A program made the position numbers and the translations under genes. This document shows positions 8,383 to 16,423 of a stretch of DNA of 64,000 nucleotides, piece after piece. This stretch comes from Eubacterium sulci ATCC 35585 (GTDB lineage: Bacteria; Bacillota; Clostridia; Peptostreptococcales; Anaerovoracaceae). A model generated the notes under the pieces. It had not been told where the DNA came from. It saw only the letters and a program-made list of their open reading frames with translations, and did no database searches. How positions within the stretch are numbered: the stretch's first letter is position 1; the number at the start of each line of letters is the position of its first letter. The stretch covers positions 682,001-746,000 of the forward strand of contig CP012068.1 of assembly GCA_001189495.1 (NCBI GenBank), given 5' to 3'.

Positions 8383-10464
8383 ATGAGGTGTAGAATATTA
8401 CACGAGAGCAAGGGCAGGATGCGCGTGCAGCTAGTGCAGTACCGCATGACCTTTGAAGAAGCGGATATCCTAGATAACTACCTCAGCGGGCTTTCCGGTG
8501 TAAAGAGCGTAAAGGTTCACGAGAGAACTAAGGTTGCGATCATAGAGTTTTCAGGAGATGTTAGAGATGACATCATAGATGCTTTATCTAATTTTGATTA
8601 TGAATCCAACCAGGAGCTTCTCACGACAATAGCTGATAGACAGCTACAATACGAATTCGAAAACAAGCTCTGCCTACACGTAGGCAGACGTGTTTTTTCT
8701 AAGCTATTTATACCGATGCCATTAGCAGCTGGAATAATAGTTATCAAATCAATTCCGTTTATAGTAAAGGGATTAAAGTCACTGATACATGGTAAACTTG
8801 AGGTATCTGTGCTTGACGCGACAAGCATTACAGTCTCAATGCTCAGAGGAGATTTCTCAACCGCAGGAAGCATAATGTTCATGCTTGGAGTTGGTGAGAT
8901 AATGGAAGACTGGACGCATCGCAAGTCAATCAGCGACCTAGCTAAGGCCATGGCTCTCAATGTTGAGAAGGTATGGACAAGGGCTGAGGATGGAACAGAG
9001 CTTCTCGTAGATGCAAATACAATTAATGCCGGTGATATAGTAATTGTAAGAACCGGAAATGTCATAGCAGTAGACGGTAAGGTCATCAGCGGTGAGGCTC
9101 ACGTAAGCCAGGCTTCTATGACTGGAGAGTCAATGCCAGTGCGTAAGTATGAGGGAAGCCTTGTATATGCAGGAACTGTAGTCGAAGAGGGCGAGATTGT
9201 CATCGAGGCAGAGGGTTCACTTGGAAACAGCAAGTACGACAGAATCATCACCATGATTGAGGATTCTGAGAAGCTAAAGTCTTCGACAGAAGATAAGGCA
9301 TCAAAGCTTGCAGATAGACTTGTTCCATACACATTCGGTGCGACAGCGCTTCAGTATCTCATTACAAGAGATATAACAAGGGCGACATCGATATTGATGG
9401 TAGACTTCTGCTGTGCACTTAAGCTTTCAATTCCTATCGCAGTTCTTTCAGCGATGAGAGAGGCGGGCGAGTACCGCATGACTGTCAAGGGCGGAAAGTT
9501 TCTAGAGGCAGTAGCTGAGGCAGACACTATAGTATTTGATAAGACAGGAACGCTAACAGAAGCAGTTCCAAAAGTTCACAAGGTTGTGCCTTTCAGCGAT
9601 ATCAATGAGGATGAGTGCCTCAGAATCGCAGCTTGTCTAGAGGAACATTATCCTCACTCGATAGCAAACGCTGTCGTTAAGGAAGCTATGGTAAAGGGAC
9701 TTGACCACGAGGAAAAGCACAGCAAGGTAGAGTACATCGTAGCTCACGGAATTGCAAGTATGCTTGATGGACAGAAGGTTTGCATTGGAAGCCACCACTT
9801 CATATTTGAGGATGAGGGCTGCACAATAGACGAAGATAAGAAACAGGCCTTCGAAGAGCTGCCAAACGAGTACTCACATCTATACCTAGCTATAGATAAG
9901 AAGCTCGTAGCGGTAATTTTGATAGACGATCCTATCAAGCCAGGCGTAGCAAAGGCAATCAAGCAGCTTAAGGCTCTCGGAATCAAGAATGCAGTTATGA
10001 TGACTGGTGACAACGAGAGAACAGCAAGAGTTATCGCGGCAAAGGTCGGAGTGGACAGCTACTATTCAGAAGTACTTCCAGAAGACAAGGCTAATTTCAT
10101 CAAAGAAGAACGAAGCAAAGGCCACAAGGTAATCATGGTAGGAGACGGAGTTAACGACTCACCAGCACTTTCAGAGGCGGATGCAGGTATCGCAATCAAC
10201 AGCGGTGCAGCAATCGCAAGAGAGGTTGCTGACATCATGATTGGAAGCGACGAGCTCGACGAGCTAGTAAAACTCAGAGAGATAAGCATGAAGCTTATGA
10301 AGAGAATCAAGCTAAGCTATCGTCAGATTTTGGGCTTCAATTCCTTCCTAATCGGAATGGGAATGTTTGGTATGTTTACACCGACTACAACAGCCCTGCT
10401 TCACAACTCGTCAACGCTTGCGATAAGCCTTCGCAACATGACAGACTTGCTCGAGAAGAAATAG
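8383..10464 (+). CDS. P1B-type heavy-metal translocating ATPase with atypical CCALK transport motif
   Basis: Membrane ATPase of 693 residues. The phosphorylation site is DKTGTLT (Asp near 386); MTGDNERTA and GDGVNDSPALSEAD complete the P-domain hinge; TGES is in the actuator domain. The N-terminal about 70 residues fold like a heavy-metal-associated domain but lack CxxC. In the transmembrane metal site, where most P1B ATPases have CPC, SPC or CPH, this protein reads FCCALKLSIP (about 342-351). That removes the usual proline and predicts unusual metal selectivity. Ferritin upstream hints at iron or manganese, but this is inference. It follows the DUF6110-like gene. Confidence 0.93.
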   Translation: MRCRILHESKGRMRVQLVQYRMTFEEADILDNYLSGLSGVKSVKVHERTKVAIIEFSGDVRDDIIDALSNFDYESNQELLTTIADRQLQYEFENKLCLHVGRRVFSKLFIPMPLAAGIIVIKSIPFIVKGLKSLIHGKLEVSVLDATSITVSMLRGDFSTAGSIMFMLGVGEIMEDWTHRKSISDLAKAMALNVEKVWTRAEDGTELLVDANTINAGDIVIVRTGNVIAVDGKVISGEAHVSQASMTGESMPVRKYEGSLVYAGTVVEEGEIVIEAEGSLGNSKYDRIITMIEDSEKLKSSTEDKASKLADRLVPYTFGATALQYLITRDITRATSILMVDFCCALKLSIPIAVLSAMREAGEYRMTVKGGKFLEAVAEADTIVFDKTGTLTEAVPKVHKVVPFSDINEDECLRIAACLEEHYPHSIANAVVKEAMVKGLDHEEKHSKVEYIVAHGIASMLDGQKVCIGSHHFIFEDEGCTIDEDKKQAFEELPNEYSHLYLAIDKKLVAVILIDDPIKPGVAKAIKQLKALGIKNAVMMTGDNERTARVIAAKVGVDSYYSEVLPEDKANFIKEERSKGHKVIMVGDGVNDSPALSEADAGIAINSGAAIAREVADIMIGSDELDELVKLREISMKLMKRIKLSYRQILGFNSFLIGMGMFGMFTPTTTALLHNSSTLAISLRNMTDLLEKK

Positions 10465-10471
10465 CAATACA

Positions 10472-10517
10472 AAACACCTATGAAGTAGCATCACAGCGAT
10501 GCGCCTCATAGGTGTTT
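10472..10517. terminator. Bidirectional terminator between convergent metal genes
   Basis: AAACACCTATGA (10472-10483) pairs with TCATAGGTGTTT (10506-10517), with further internal pairing of GCATC and GATGC. T-rich tracts lie on both sides (TTTTTT on plus; TTTTGTATT on minus), so it can end the ATPase gene and the minus-strand zinc operon. Confidence 0.8.
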
Positions 10518-10562
10518 TTTCATCAAAATGTATGAATTTGCACGAGAGCCTCAAATTGCCAC

Positions 10563-11150
10563 TTAGAGCTGCTCAACAGAATCAGCAACTAGACGACAGT
10601 ACTTCTTGCCGTTCTCTTCGTAAACCTCAAATATGCCTGTCACAGAGGCGTTTGATTTTACCTCAGGGAACCCTTCTGGATAAGTATGACCAGGCCATAC
10701 GAACTCTATACCTTGCTGGCAACATGCCTGAGCATCTGCAATTATAATCGCATAGTACTCAGTAACACCGCTTGGGTTTCCCTCCTGAGCAGCGTAGACA
10801 TTGAACTGACCTGACATTCTGATGCGCTTACCGATGAACTTATCAGGCTCTGTCATCATCAGAAAAACCTGAGAGTAGACGACATTAGCGTTCAAATTAT
10901 TTAGGTCAACATCTATCTTATTGCTATTGGTCTTAGACTTGCTCTTGCTGGATTTGCCTTTTCCGGCGTCGCCGGCGACCTCTTTCTTACTTACTTCTTT
11001 CTTAGTATCACTCTTAGAATTCTCCTGCTTGTTCTTAGCATCGGAGATGATCTTGGTATCTCCGTTAGAATCCTTATCGCTTGCCTTTCCACACGCAGTT
11101 ACGCCAAATGCGAGGGTGAGGCAGATGATGCATGCTAAAATCTTCTTCAT
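10563..11150 (-). CDS. Lipoprotein of unknown function at the end of the zinc-uptake operon
   Basis: 195 residues with a lipoprotein signal (hydrophobic core ILACIICLTLAFG, then VTAC with the lipidated Cys near residue 20). Next is a long Lys/Ser/Asp-rich linker (about 22-75), then a compact domain (about 80-195) with PDKFIGKRIRMSGQF, ADAQACCQQGIEFVWPG and NASVTGIFEVYEENGKKY. This layout recalls the OB-like C-terminal domain of TIGR03943/YcgQ-type proteins that accompany zinc genes; the match is from memory and uncertain. A conserved-looking CC pair may bind metal. It is 61 bases downstream of the permease on the same strand. Confidence 0.8.
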   Translation of the reverse strand: MKKILACIICLTLAFGVTACGKASDKDSNGDTKIISDAKNKQENSKSDTKKEVSKKEVAGDAGKGKSSKSKSKTNSNKIDVDLNNLNANVVYSQVFLMMTEPDKFIGKRIRMSGQFNVYAAQEGNPSGVTEYYAIIIADAQACCQQGIEFVWPGHTYPEGFPEVKSNASVTGIFEVYEENGKKYCRLVADSVEQL

Positions 11151-11211
11151 ATCCTTGCCTCTTTTCTCTATATTTTACTATCCTAGCTAGTCTTGGCTGT
11201 AATCTACCGAG

Positions 11212-12063
11212 CTAAGCCCTCCTTGCTGAAATCCTACCTATCAAAGTGAATACGCCAAAGAAGAACGCATCAACTGCGACGATGGTTGAGCCCACTGGAG
11301 TATTTCCGAGGATGGAAATAGCCATACCAAGGACTGCACATACGACTGATAGGATGGCAGAGCAAATGGTAACAGACTTGAAACTGTTATATACCCTCAT
11401 GCTCGAGAGCGCAGGGAAAATTACGAGCGCCGAAATTAGCAGAGAACCAACTAGGTTCATAGCTAGAACAATTATAACAGCAATCATAACTGCAATCAAG
11501 AAATTGTAAAGCTTGACATTTGTGCCAGCAGACATCGCAAAGTTCTCATCAAAGGTAACTGCAAAGATCTTGTTATATAAAAAGATGAAAATCGCTACAA
11601 CTATGATGGAAAGCACCACGCATAGGAGAACATCGCTGCTTTTAAGTGTCAAAATCGAAGTCGAACCAAAGAGGGTAACGCAAACATCGCCCGAGAGATT
11701 CGACGAGGTCGAAAAGATGTTTAAAAGCAGATAACCAAAGGCTAGGGAGCCGACGGAAATCATCGCGATGGTAGCATCACCTTTGATCTTTGTGTTCTGT
11801 CCAGCCCTAAGAATCAAAATTGCCGATATTACAGTGATTGGAAGTATTATCAAAGTCTGATTTGTCACCTTGAGCACTCCAGCGATAGCCATAGCGCCAA
11901 AGGCAACATGTGAAAGCCCATCTCCTATGTAGGAAAAGCGCTTAAGCACCAGGGTTACACCTAGCAGGGAAGAACAGAGGGCAATCAGGATTCCGACAAT
12001 AATCGCATATCTGACAAAGGGATATTCTAAATAATGCATGAAGTCGTTAAAAAGGCTAGTCAT
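11212..12063 (-). CDS. znuB: Zinc/manganese ABC transporter permease, ZnuB/AdcB type
   Basis: 283-residue membrane subunit of the ABC-3 family with about eight hydrophobic helices. Typical segments are VLKRFSYIGDGLSHVAFGAMA near residues 40-60, NLVGSLLISALVIFPA near 205-220, and the closing GNTPVGSTIVAVDAFFFG. It overlaps the ATPase gene by 8 bases, indicating coupled translation. Together with 12056-12766 and 12785-13783 it forms a complete uptake transporter. Zinc is inferred from the neighbouring Fur-family regulator and the substrate protein; manganese is possible. Confidence 0.92.
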   Translation of the reverse strand: MTSLFNDFMHYLEYPFVRYAIIVGILIALCSSLLGVTLVLKRFSYIGDGLSHVAFGAMAIAGVLKVTNQTLIILPITVISAILILRAGQNTKIKGDATIAMISVGSLAFGYLLLNIFSTSSNLSGDVCVTLFGSTSILTLKSSDVLLCVVLSIIVVAIFIFLYNKIFAVTFDENFAMSAGTNVKLYNFLIAVMIAVIIVLAMNLVGSLLISALVIFPALSSMRVYNSFKSVTICSAILSVVCAVLGMAISILGNTPVGSTIVAVDAFFFGVFTLIGRISARRA

Positions 12064-12766
12064 TAGATTGCCCCTCTCTTTCTAGGAATATTTGTCCAAT
12101 AGGACTGTTGATATATTCCTCAGTAGTTCCGTAAAATATAGTGTGTCCGATGTGGAGAATATGGCTTGCGTACTTCACCGCAGCGTTCACATCGTGAGAA
12201 ATCATAATAATGCTGATTCCTTCCTCGTTCAAAGACTTAATAGTTTGATACATGCCCGTAGTAACCCTAGGATCAAGGCCAGAAACAGGCTCGTCTAGGA
12301 GCAGGAGCTTTTGCGTAGCGCAAAGAGCTCTAGCGAGCAAAACGCGCTGCTGCTGTCCGCCCGAAAGCTCGCGGTAGCAGCGCTTTGATAGATCAGTTAT
12401 CTCCATCTTCCTCATATTTTCCTCGGCTAAAAGCTTATCGGATTTAGAGTAGAATGGACGAAGTCCCACGCGCCCCTGACAACCAGAGAGAACAATCTCC
12501 CTAACAGAAGCAGGAAAGTCGCGCTGAACGACAGTTTGCTGCGGCAGGTAGCCGATTTCGTTAGATTTCAGCCCATCACCCGTCTTGAGCTTTCCGGAGA
12601 TAGTCGGAATAAGCCCTAGGATGCTCTTGATGAGCGTGGTCTTTCCCGAGCCGTTTTCTCCGACGATGCAAAGGTAGTCGCCTTTGTTTACCTCGAAGCT
12701 TAGATTTTCTAATATTACCTTGGAATCATATCCAACCGATAGATTTTGACAGATGATTTGAGCCAT
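12056..12766 (-). CDS. znuC: Zinc/manganese ABC transporter ATPase, ZnuC/AdcC type
   Basis: 236 residues with Walker A GENGSGKTT (about 37-45), signature LSGGQQQR (about 139), Walker B LLLLDEPVSGLD and the switch His in MISHDVNAA. It energises the ABC-3 permease encoded immediately downstream and overlapping. Its start codon lies 18 bases after the substrate-binding lipoprotein gene, preceded by AGGAGG, so the three transport genes form one transcription unit on the minus strand. Confidence 0.93.
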   Translation of the reverse strand: MAQIICQNLSVGYDSKVILENLSFEVNKGDYLCIVGENGSGKTTLIKSILGLIPTISGKLKTGDGLKSNEIGYLPQQTVVQRDFPASVREIVLSGCQGRVGLRPFYSKSDKLLAEENMRKMEITDLSKRCYRELSGGQQQRVLLARALCATQKLLLLDEPVSGLDPRVTTGMYQTIKSLNEEGISIIMISHDVNAAVKYASHILHIGHTIFYGTTEEYINSPIGQIFLEREGQSND

Positions 12767-12784
12767 TTTTCCTCCTATAGATGC

Positions 12785-13783
12785 CTATTTGAGCGCCTCT
12801 TTTAGAACCTCGAGATTCTTTTCCATGATACCGAGGTAGGTAGCGCCGTCTTTGACATCCTTTGCTGTAGTGGACTGCATTGAGTCCATAGTTAGTACCT
12901 TTTGATCTTTATTCTTAGTGTTGTCTACAACTGTTTTAGCAATCTTGTGATTCTTACCTTCTATAGTAAGTACATTGCCTAGTCCAAGTTCGTCAATCTT
13001 CTTAGCTAGGAAGGTGACAGTCTCAAAGCTTGCCTCTGACTCAGCTGAGCAGCCAACGAAGGCAGCGTAGTAATCTAGACCGTAGTCGTTTACGAGATAT
13101 CTGAATGGGAAGCGGTCACCGAATACCAAAGTCTTGTTCTTTGCAGAAGCAACAGCATCAGCGTACTTCTTGTCTAGATCGTCTAGCTTCTTAGCATAGC
13201 TTTCGTAGTTAGCCTGGTAGGTCTTAGCGTCGTCCTTATCAACCTCTGATAGAACATCAGCAATCTTCTTAGTGAAAATCTTTGCATTCTTGAGGGATAG
13301 CCAAACGTGCTCATCGTACTCGACTTCTTCCTCTTCCTTGCCGTCCTTAGCTTCCTCAGCCTCTTCTTCCTCAGGCTGCATGCCTTCCTTAACTTCTTCT
13401 TCCTTAGCCTTATCGCCCATTACGTCCATGAGATTGATAACCTTAAGATTCTTATTCTTAGCTTCCTTAAGAACATCTTCAACCCACTCGTCGGACTCGC
13501 CGCCAACATAGATGAAAACATCAGCCTCTGAAATCTTTGCGATATCAGCAGTAGATGGCTGGTAGCTGTGAAGGTCAACGCCCTTGTCTAAAAGCATAGT
13601 CACATCAGCCTTGTCAGCCTTGTCTCCTAAAATCTGCATAACCCAGTCGTACTCTGGGAAGATTGTAGTAACAATCTTGATCTTCTTATCATTTTTATCT
13701 TCGCCGGATTTGGAAGTGCCACAGCCACTAAGCGCGAAAACAGCGAGTACTGCAACAAGCATTAAAGTGATAATTTTTTTCAT
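12785..13783 (-). CDS. znuA: Zinc ABC transporter substrate-binding lipoprotein with a Glu-rich loop
   Basis: 332 residues. Lipoprotein signal MKKIITLMLV...LSGC with lipidated C21. It belongs to the ZnuA/TroA cluster A-1 family. Likely metal ligands are H72 (in LHSYQPS) and H159 (in YDEHVWLS). Between them lies a glutamate-rich loop (about 128-156) instead of the His-rich loop of many ZnuA proteins. Where the family usually has a third His, this protein reads FGDRFPFRY (about 221-229), and GCSAESEAS follows with a Cys at 245. Start ATG 13783 has GGAGGA four bases before it; a longer reading from 13798 runs through that site. Confidence 0.93.
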   Translation of the reverse strand: MKKIITLMLVAVLAVFALSGCGTSKSGEDKNDKKIKIVTTIFPEYDWVMQILGDKADKADVTMLLDKGVDLHSYQPSTADIAKISEADVFIYVGGESDEWVEDVLKEAKNKNLKVINLMDVMGDKAKEEEVKEGMQPEEEEAEEAKDGKEEEEVEYDEHVWLSLKNAKIFTKKIADVLSEVDKDDAKTYQANYESYAKKLDDLDKKYADAVASAKNKTLVFGDRFPFRYLVNDYGLDYYAAFVGCSAESEASFETVTFLAKKIDELGLGNVLTIEGKNHKIAKTVVDNTKNKDQKVLTMDSMQSTTAKDVKDGATYLGIMEKNLEVLKEALK

Positions 13784-13820
13784 TATTTCCTCCATCAAAA
13801 ATAACAGTAAAACGTAATAA

Positions 13821-13853
13821 ATTGCACATCAAAGCGTGCAATCAAGGCTTGAT
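13821..13853. repeat. Two adjacent inverted repeats between the regulator and the zinc transporter
   Basis: ATTGCAC (13821-13827) and GTGCAAT (13836-13842) form a perfect 7-bp hairpin; next to it ATCAAG-G-CTTGAT (13841-13853) is a perfect palindrome. On the minus strand the hairpin is followed by TTATTACGTTTT, so it may partly terminate regulator transcripts, or it may be an operator for the transporter genes. Confidence 0.45.
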
Positions 13854-13873
13854 CAATTAAGTTTTAGCACTGA

Positions 13874-14290
13874 CTAGTTACGGCAATTCCCGCAGATACC
13901 GTAGAAAACGGTACGCATGTTATCAAAAGCAAAGTTATGATCCGCAAGAAGGTGCTCCTCCAAGGAATCAAGTGCGTCACAGGTAATGTGGAAAAGCTCG
14001 CCACACTTCTCACACTTGCAGTGATAGTGGCGTCTGTTATGAGCATGCATGTGCTCGCCTACATAGACAAAGCAGGCAGGACTAGATGCGTCAACGATGT
14101 ACTTTTCGACAAGACCCTCGTCAACCATTCTCTCAAGTTGACGGTAGACGGTAGAGGTTCCAATGCTTTTGCCGAGAGCGCTAAAGTGTCCGCAGATTTC
14201 GGCAACCGTGGTGTGCTCGCCAGCGATTGTCTCAAGATAGCTCTGAAGCTCCTTGCGCTGATTCGTATTGTATTGTCCTTTCGCTTTCAT
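13874..14290 (-). CDS. zur: Fur-family regulator, probably zinc-responsive (Zur)
   Basis: 138-residue metalloregulator. The N-terminal winged helix contains the recognition segment GTSTVYRQLERMVDEG; the C-terminal half has HNRRHYHCKCEKCGELFHI and ends CGNCRN, giving two CxxC pairs for a structural zinc plus His ligands. It is first in a minus-strand cluster with a zinc-type ABC transporter, which points to Zur rather than Fur or PerR; this is inference. ATG 14290 is preferred (ATTTGC spacing after GGAG); a TTG two codons earlier is in frame. Upstream are several A/T palindromes that look like its own operators. Confidence 0.9.
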   Translation of the reverse strand: MKAKGQYNTNQRKELQSYLETIAGEHTTVAEICGHFSALGKSIGTSTVYRQLERMVDEGLVEKYIVDASSPACFVYVGEHMHAHNRRHYHCKCEKCGELFHITCDALDSLEEHLLADHNFAFDNMRTVFYGICGNCRN

Positions 14291-14308
14291 ATGCAAATCT
14301 CCTTAATT

Positions 14309-14323
14309 TGAAAACCATTTTCA
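14309..14323. promoter_or_regulatory. Fur/Zur-like operator 1
   Basis: TGAAAACCATTTTCA is a perfect inverted repeat (6-3-6), 19 bases upstream of the regulator start codon. Position and A/T-rich TGAAAA arms fit an autoregulatory Fur-family site. Confidence 0.55.
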
Positions 14324-14352
14324 TTTTATACCCATGCGGTAAGACCGTCAAT

Positions 14353-14377
14353 ATGAAATTCATTTTCAAATTGAAAA
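14353..14377. promoter_or_regulatory. Overlapping Fur/Zur-like operators 2 and 3
   Basis: ATGAAATTCAT (14353-14363) is a perfect palindrome and TTTTCAAATTGAAAA (14363-14377) is a perfect 7-1-7 inverted repeat sharing its edge. Together with operator 1 this gives three palindromes in 69 bases in the gap between the regulator (minus) and hcp (plus). Confidence 0.5.
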
Positions 14378-14421
14378 GACACGAAAAAATTTTTGATAAA
14401 AATATATGTTTTTTTCAAACC

Positions 14422-14463
14422 GTAACATATGTTACCGAGTTTTGATGTAGGAGCACATATAAT
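14422..14463 (+). promoter_or_regulatory. hcp promoter with class II-positioned palindrome
   Basis: GTAACATATGTTAC (14422-14435) is a perfect 14-bp palindrome. TATAAT lies at 14458-14463 with no good -35 box. If transcription starts about seven bases after the -10, near 14470, the palindrome centre (14428.5) sits at -41.5, the standard class II position for Crp/Fnr-family activators. A HcpR-like nitrosative-stress regulator is the obvious candidate; it is not in this window. Confidence 0.6.
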
Positions 14464-14520
14464 GGGCACATAAGGAAATCGTTTATAAATCTTTTGAGAT
14501 ATAGAAAAGAGGAGATAAAA

Positions 14521-16164
14521 ATGGAAAACAAGATGTTTTGTTATCAGTGTCAGGAGACAGCCGGCGGTAAGGGCTGTACAGTTCAGGGTGTCTGTGGAAA
14601 GACTGCAGAGGTTTCAGGGCTTCAGGATGTACTAATATATGCAACAAAGGGACTTTCAGCAGTAACAACAGCACTTCGTAAGGAAGGCAAGAAGATTGCA
14701 GCAGAAGTAGATCAGATGGTTACATTCAACCTATTTGTAACAATCACAAACGCTAACTTTGATGATAAGTACATCGAGGATAGAATCGCTTTGACTCTAA
14801 AGACAAAGCAGGAACTACTTGCACAGCTAGACGACGCTTCAGTACTTCCACACGCAGCAAAGTGGTACACAGAGGATAGAGCTCAGTACGCAATCATGGC
14901 AACAGCAACAGGAGTTGGTGTACTTGCAACAGAAAACGAGGACGTTCGTTCACTAAGAGAGCTCATCACATACGGACTAAAGGGACTTGCAGCATACAGC
15001 AAGCACGCAAACGCACTACTAGAGGCTGACCCAGAAGTTGACGCATTCATGCAGGAAGCACTAGCAAAGACACTAGACGACACACTTTCAGCAGACGATC
15101 TAGTTGCCCTAACACTAGAGACAGGTAAGTACGGCGTTTCAGGCATGGCACTACTAGACAGAGCAAACACAGGAGCATACGGAAACCCAGAAATCACAGA
15201 AGTACAGATTGGCGTTAGAAAGAACCCAGCTATCTTGATTTCAGGACACGACCTTCGCGACCTAGAGATGCTACTAGAGCAGACAAAGGGAACAGGCGTA
15301 GACGTTTACACACACTCAGAGATGCTACCAGCAAACTACTACCCAGCATTCAAGAAGTACGACAACCTAGCAGGTAACTACGGTAACGCTTGGTGGAAGC
15401 AGAAGGAAGAGTTCGAGAGCTTCAACGGACCTATCCTAATGACAACAAACTGCATCGTGCCACCTAAGGACAGCTACAAGGATAGACTATGGACAACAGG
15501 AGCAGCAGGCTTCCCAGGATGCAAGCACATCGACGGTAAGTACGGCGAAACAAAGGACTTCAGCGCAATCATTGAGCAGGCAAAGCAGTGCCCACCTCCA
15601 ACAGAAATCGAGACAGGAAGCATTGTCGGCGGATTCGCACACGAGCAGGTATTTGCACTAGCAGACAAGGTAGTTGACGCAGTAAAGAGCGGCGCAATCA
15701 AGAAGTTCGTAGTAATGGGCGGATGCGACGGAAGAATGAAGTCAAGAGACTACTACACAGAGTTCGCAAAGGCACTAGCACCAGATACAGTAATCCTAAC
15801 AGCAGGCTGTGCAAAGTATAAGTACAACAAGCTAAACCTAGGAGACATCGGTGGAATTCCAAGAGTACTAGACGCAGGACAGTGCAACGACTCATACTCA
15901 CTAGCACTAATCGCACTAAAGCTAAAGGAAGTATTCGGACTAGACGACATCAACGATCTTCCAATCATATACAACATCGCATGGTATGAGCAGAAGGCAG
16001 TAATCGTACTCCTAGCGCTCCTATACCTAGGCGTAAAGAATATCCACGTTGGACCAACACTACCAGCATTCCTATCACCAAACGTGACAAAGGTTCTCGT
16101 AGATAACTTCGGAATCGCAGGAATCGGAACAGTAGAAGAAGACATGGAGCTATTCTTCGGCTAA
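14521..16164 (+). CDS. hcp: Hybrid-cluster protein (hydroxylamine/NO reductase)
   Basis: 547 residues. The N-terminal cysteine set [13 protein letters not shown] then VCGK (C7, C10, C19, C25) binds the first Fe-S cluster. Downstream hybrid-cluster ligands are visible in [30 protein letters not shown] and [12 protein letters not shown]. The enzyme reduces hydroxylamine in vitro and is linked to nitric oxide detoxification in anaerobes. It is a single-gene unit with ribosome site AGAGGAGA and its own terminator, and its promoter carries a palindrome placed like an activator site. Confidence 0.97.
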   Translation: MENKMFCYQCQETAGGKGCTVQGVCGKTAEVSGLQDVLIYATKGLSAVTTALRKEGKKIAAEVDQMVTFNLFVTITNANFDDKYIEDRIALTLKTKQELLAQLDDASVLPHAAKWYTEDRAQYAIMATATGVGVLATENEDVRSLRELITYGLKGLAAYSKHANALLEADPEVDAFMQEALAKTLDDTLSADDLVALTLETGKYGVSGMALLDRANTGAYGNPEITEVQIGVRKNPAILISGHDLRDLEMLLEQTKGTGVDVYTHSEMLPANYYPAFKKYDNLAGNYGNAWWKQKEEFESFNGPILMTTNCIVPPKDSYKDRLWTTGAAGFPGCKHIDGKYGETKDFSAIIEQAKQCPPPTEIETGSIVGGFAHEQVFALADKVVDAVKSGAIKKFVVMGGCDGRMKSRDYYTEFAKALAPDTVILTAGCAKYKYNKLNLGDIGGIPRVLDAGQCNDSYSLALIALKLKEVFGLDDINDLPIIYNIAWYEQKAVIVLLALLYLGVKNIHVGPTLPAFLSPNVTKVLVDNFGIAGIGTVEEDMELFFG

Positions 16165-16195
16165 AGCATACAGGATGACAAATCACATAAATATC

Positions 16196-16235
16196 AAAAG
16201 AGGAGTAACGCATCAAGCGTGCTCCTCTTTTGTTT
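16196..16235 (+). terminator. Rho-independent terminator after hcp
   Basis: AAAAGAGGAG (from 16196) with TAACGC pairs with GCGTG and CTCCTCTTTT (16216-16231), followed by GTTTG. Strong stem of about 14 bp. Confidence 0.8.
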
Positions 16236-16423
16236 GCGTTGCTTTAGCAGTGCTTCATCAGATGAAGAAATAAGCGTCACAAAGCCGGTACTTATGATTG
16301 TCAAAAAAATATAGCGAAAATAATTAAATAAATGTTATAATATTTACAAGATATTATATATTGAAACACTAAGGAACAAAACAGGAAACAAAAAGCAAAA
16401 ATAAAGCTTATTAGGAGGAATAA

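Noticed and set aside
14883-16145. Several minus-strand frames within hcp
   Set aside because: They arise from the codon bias of hcp and have no independent support.
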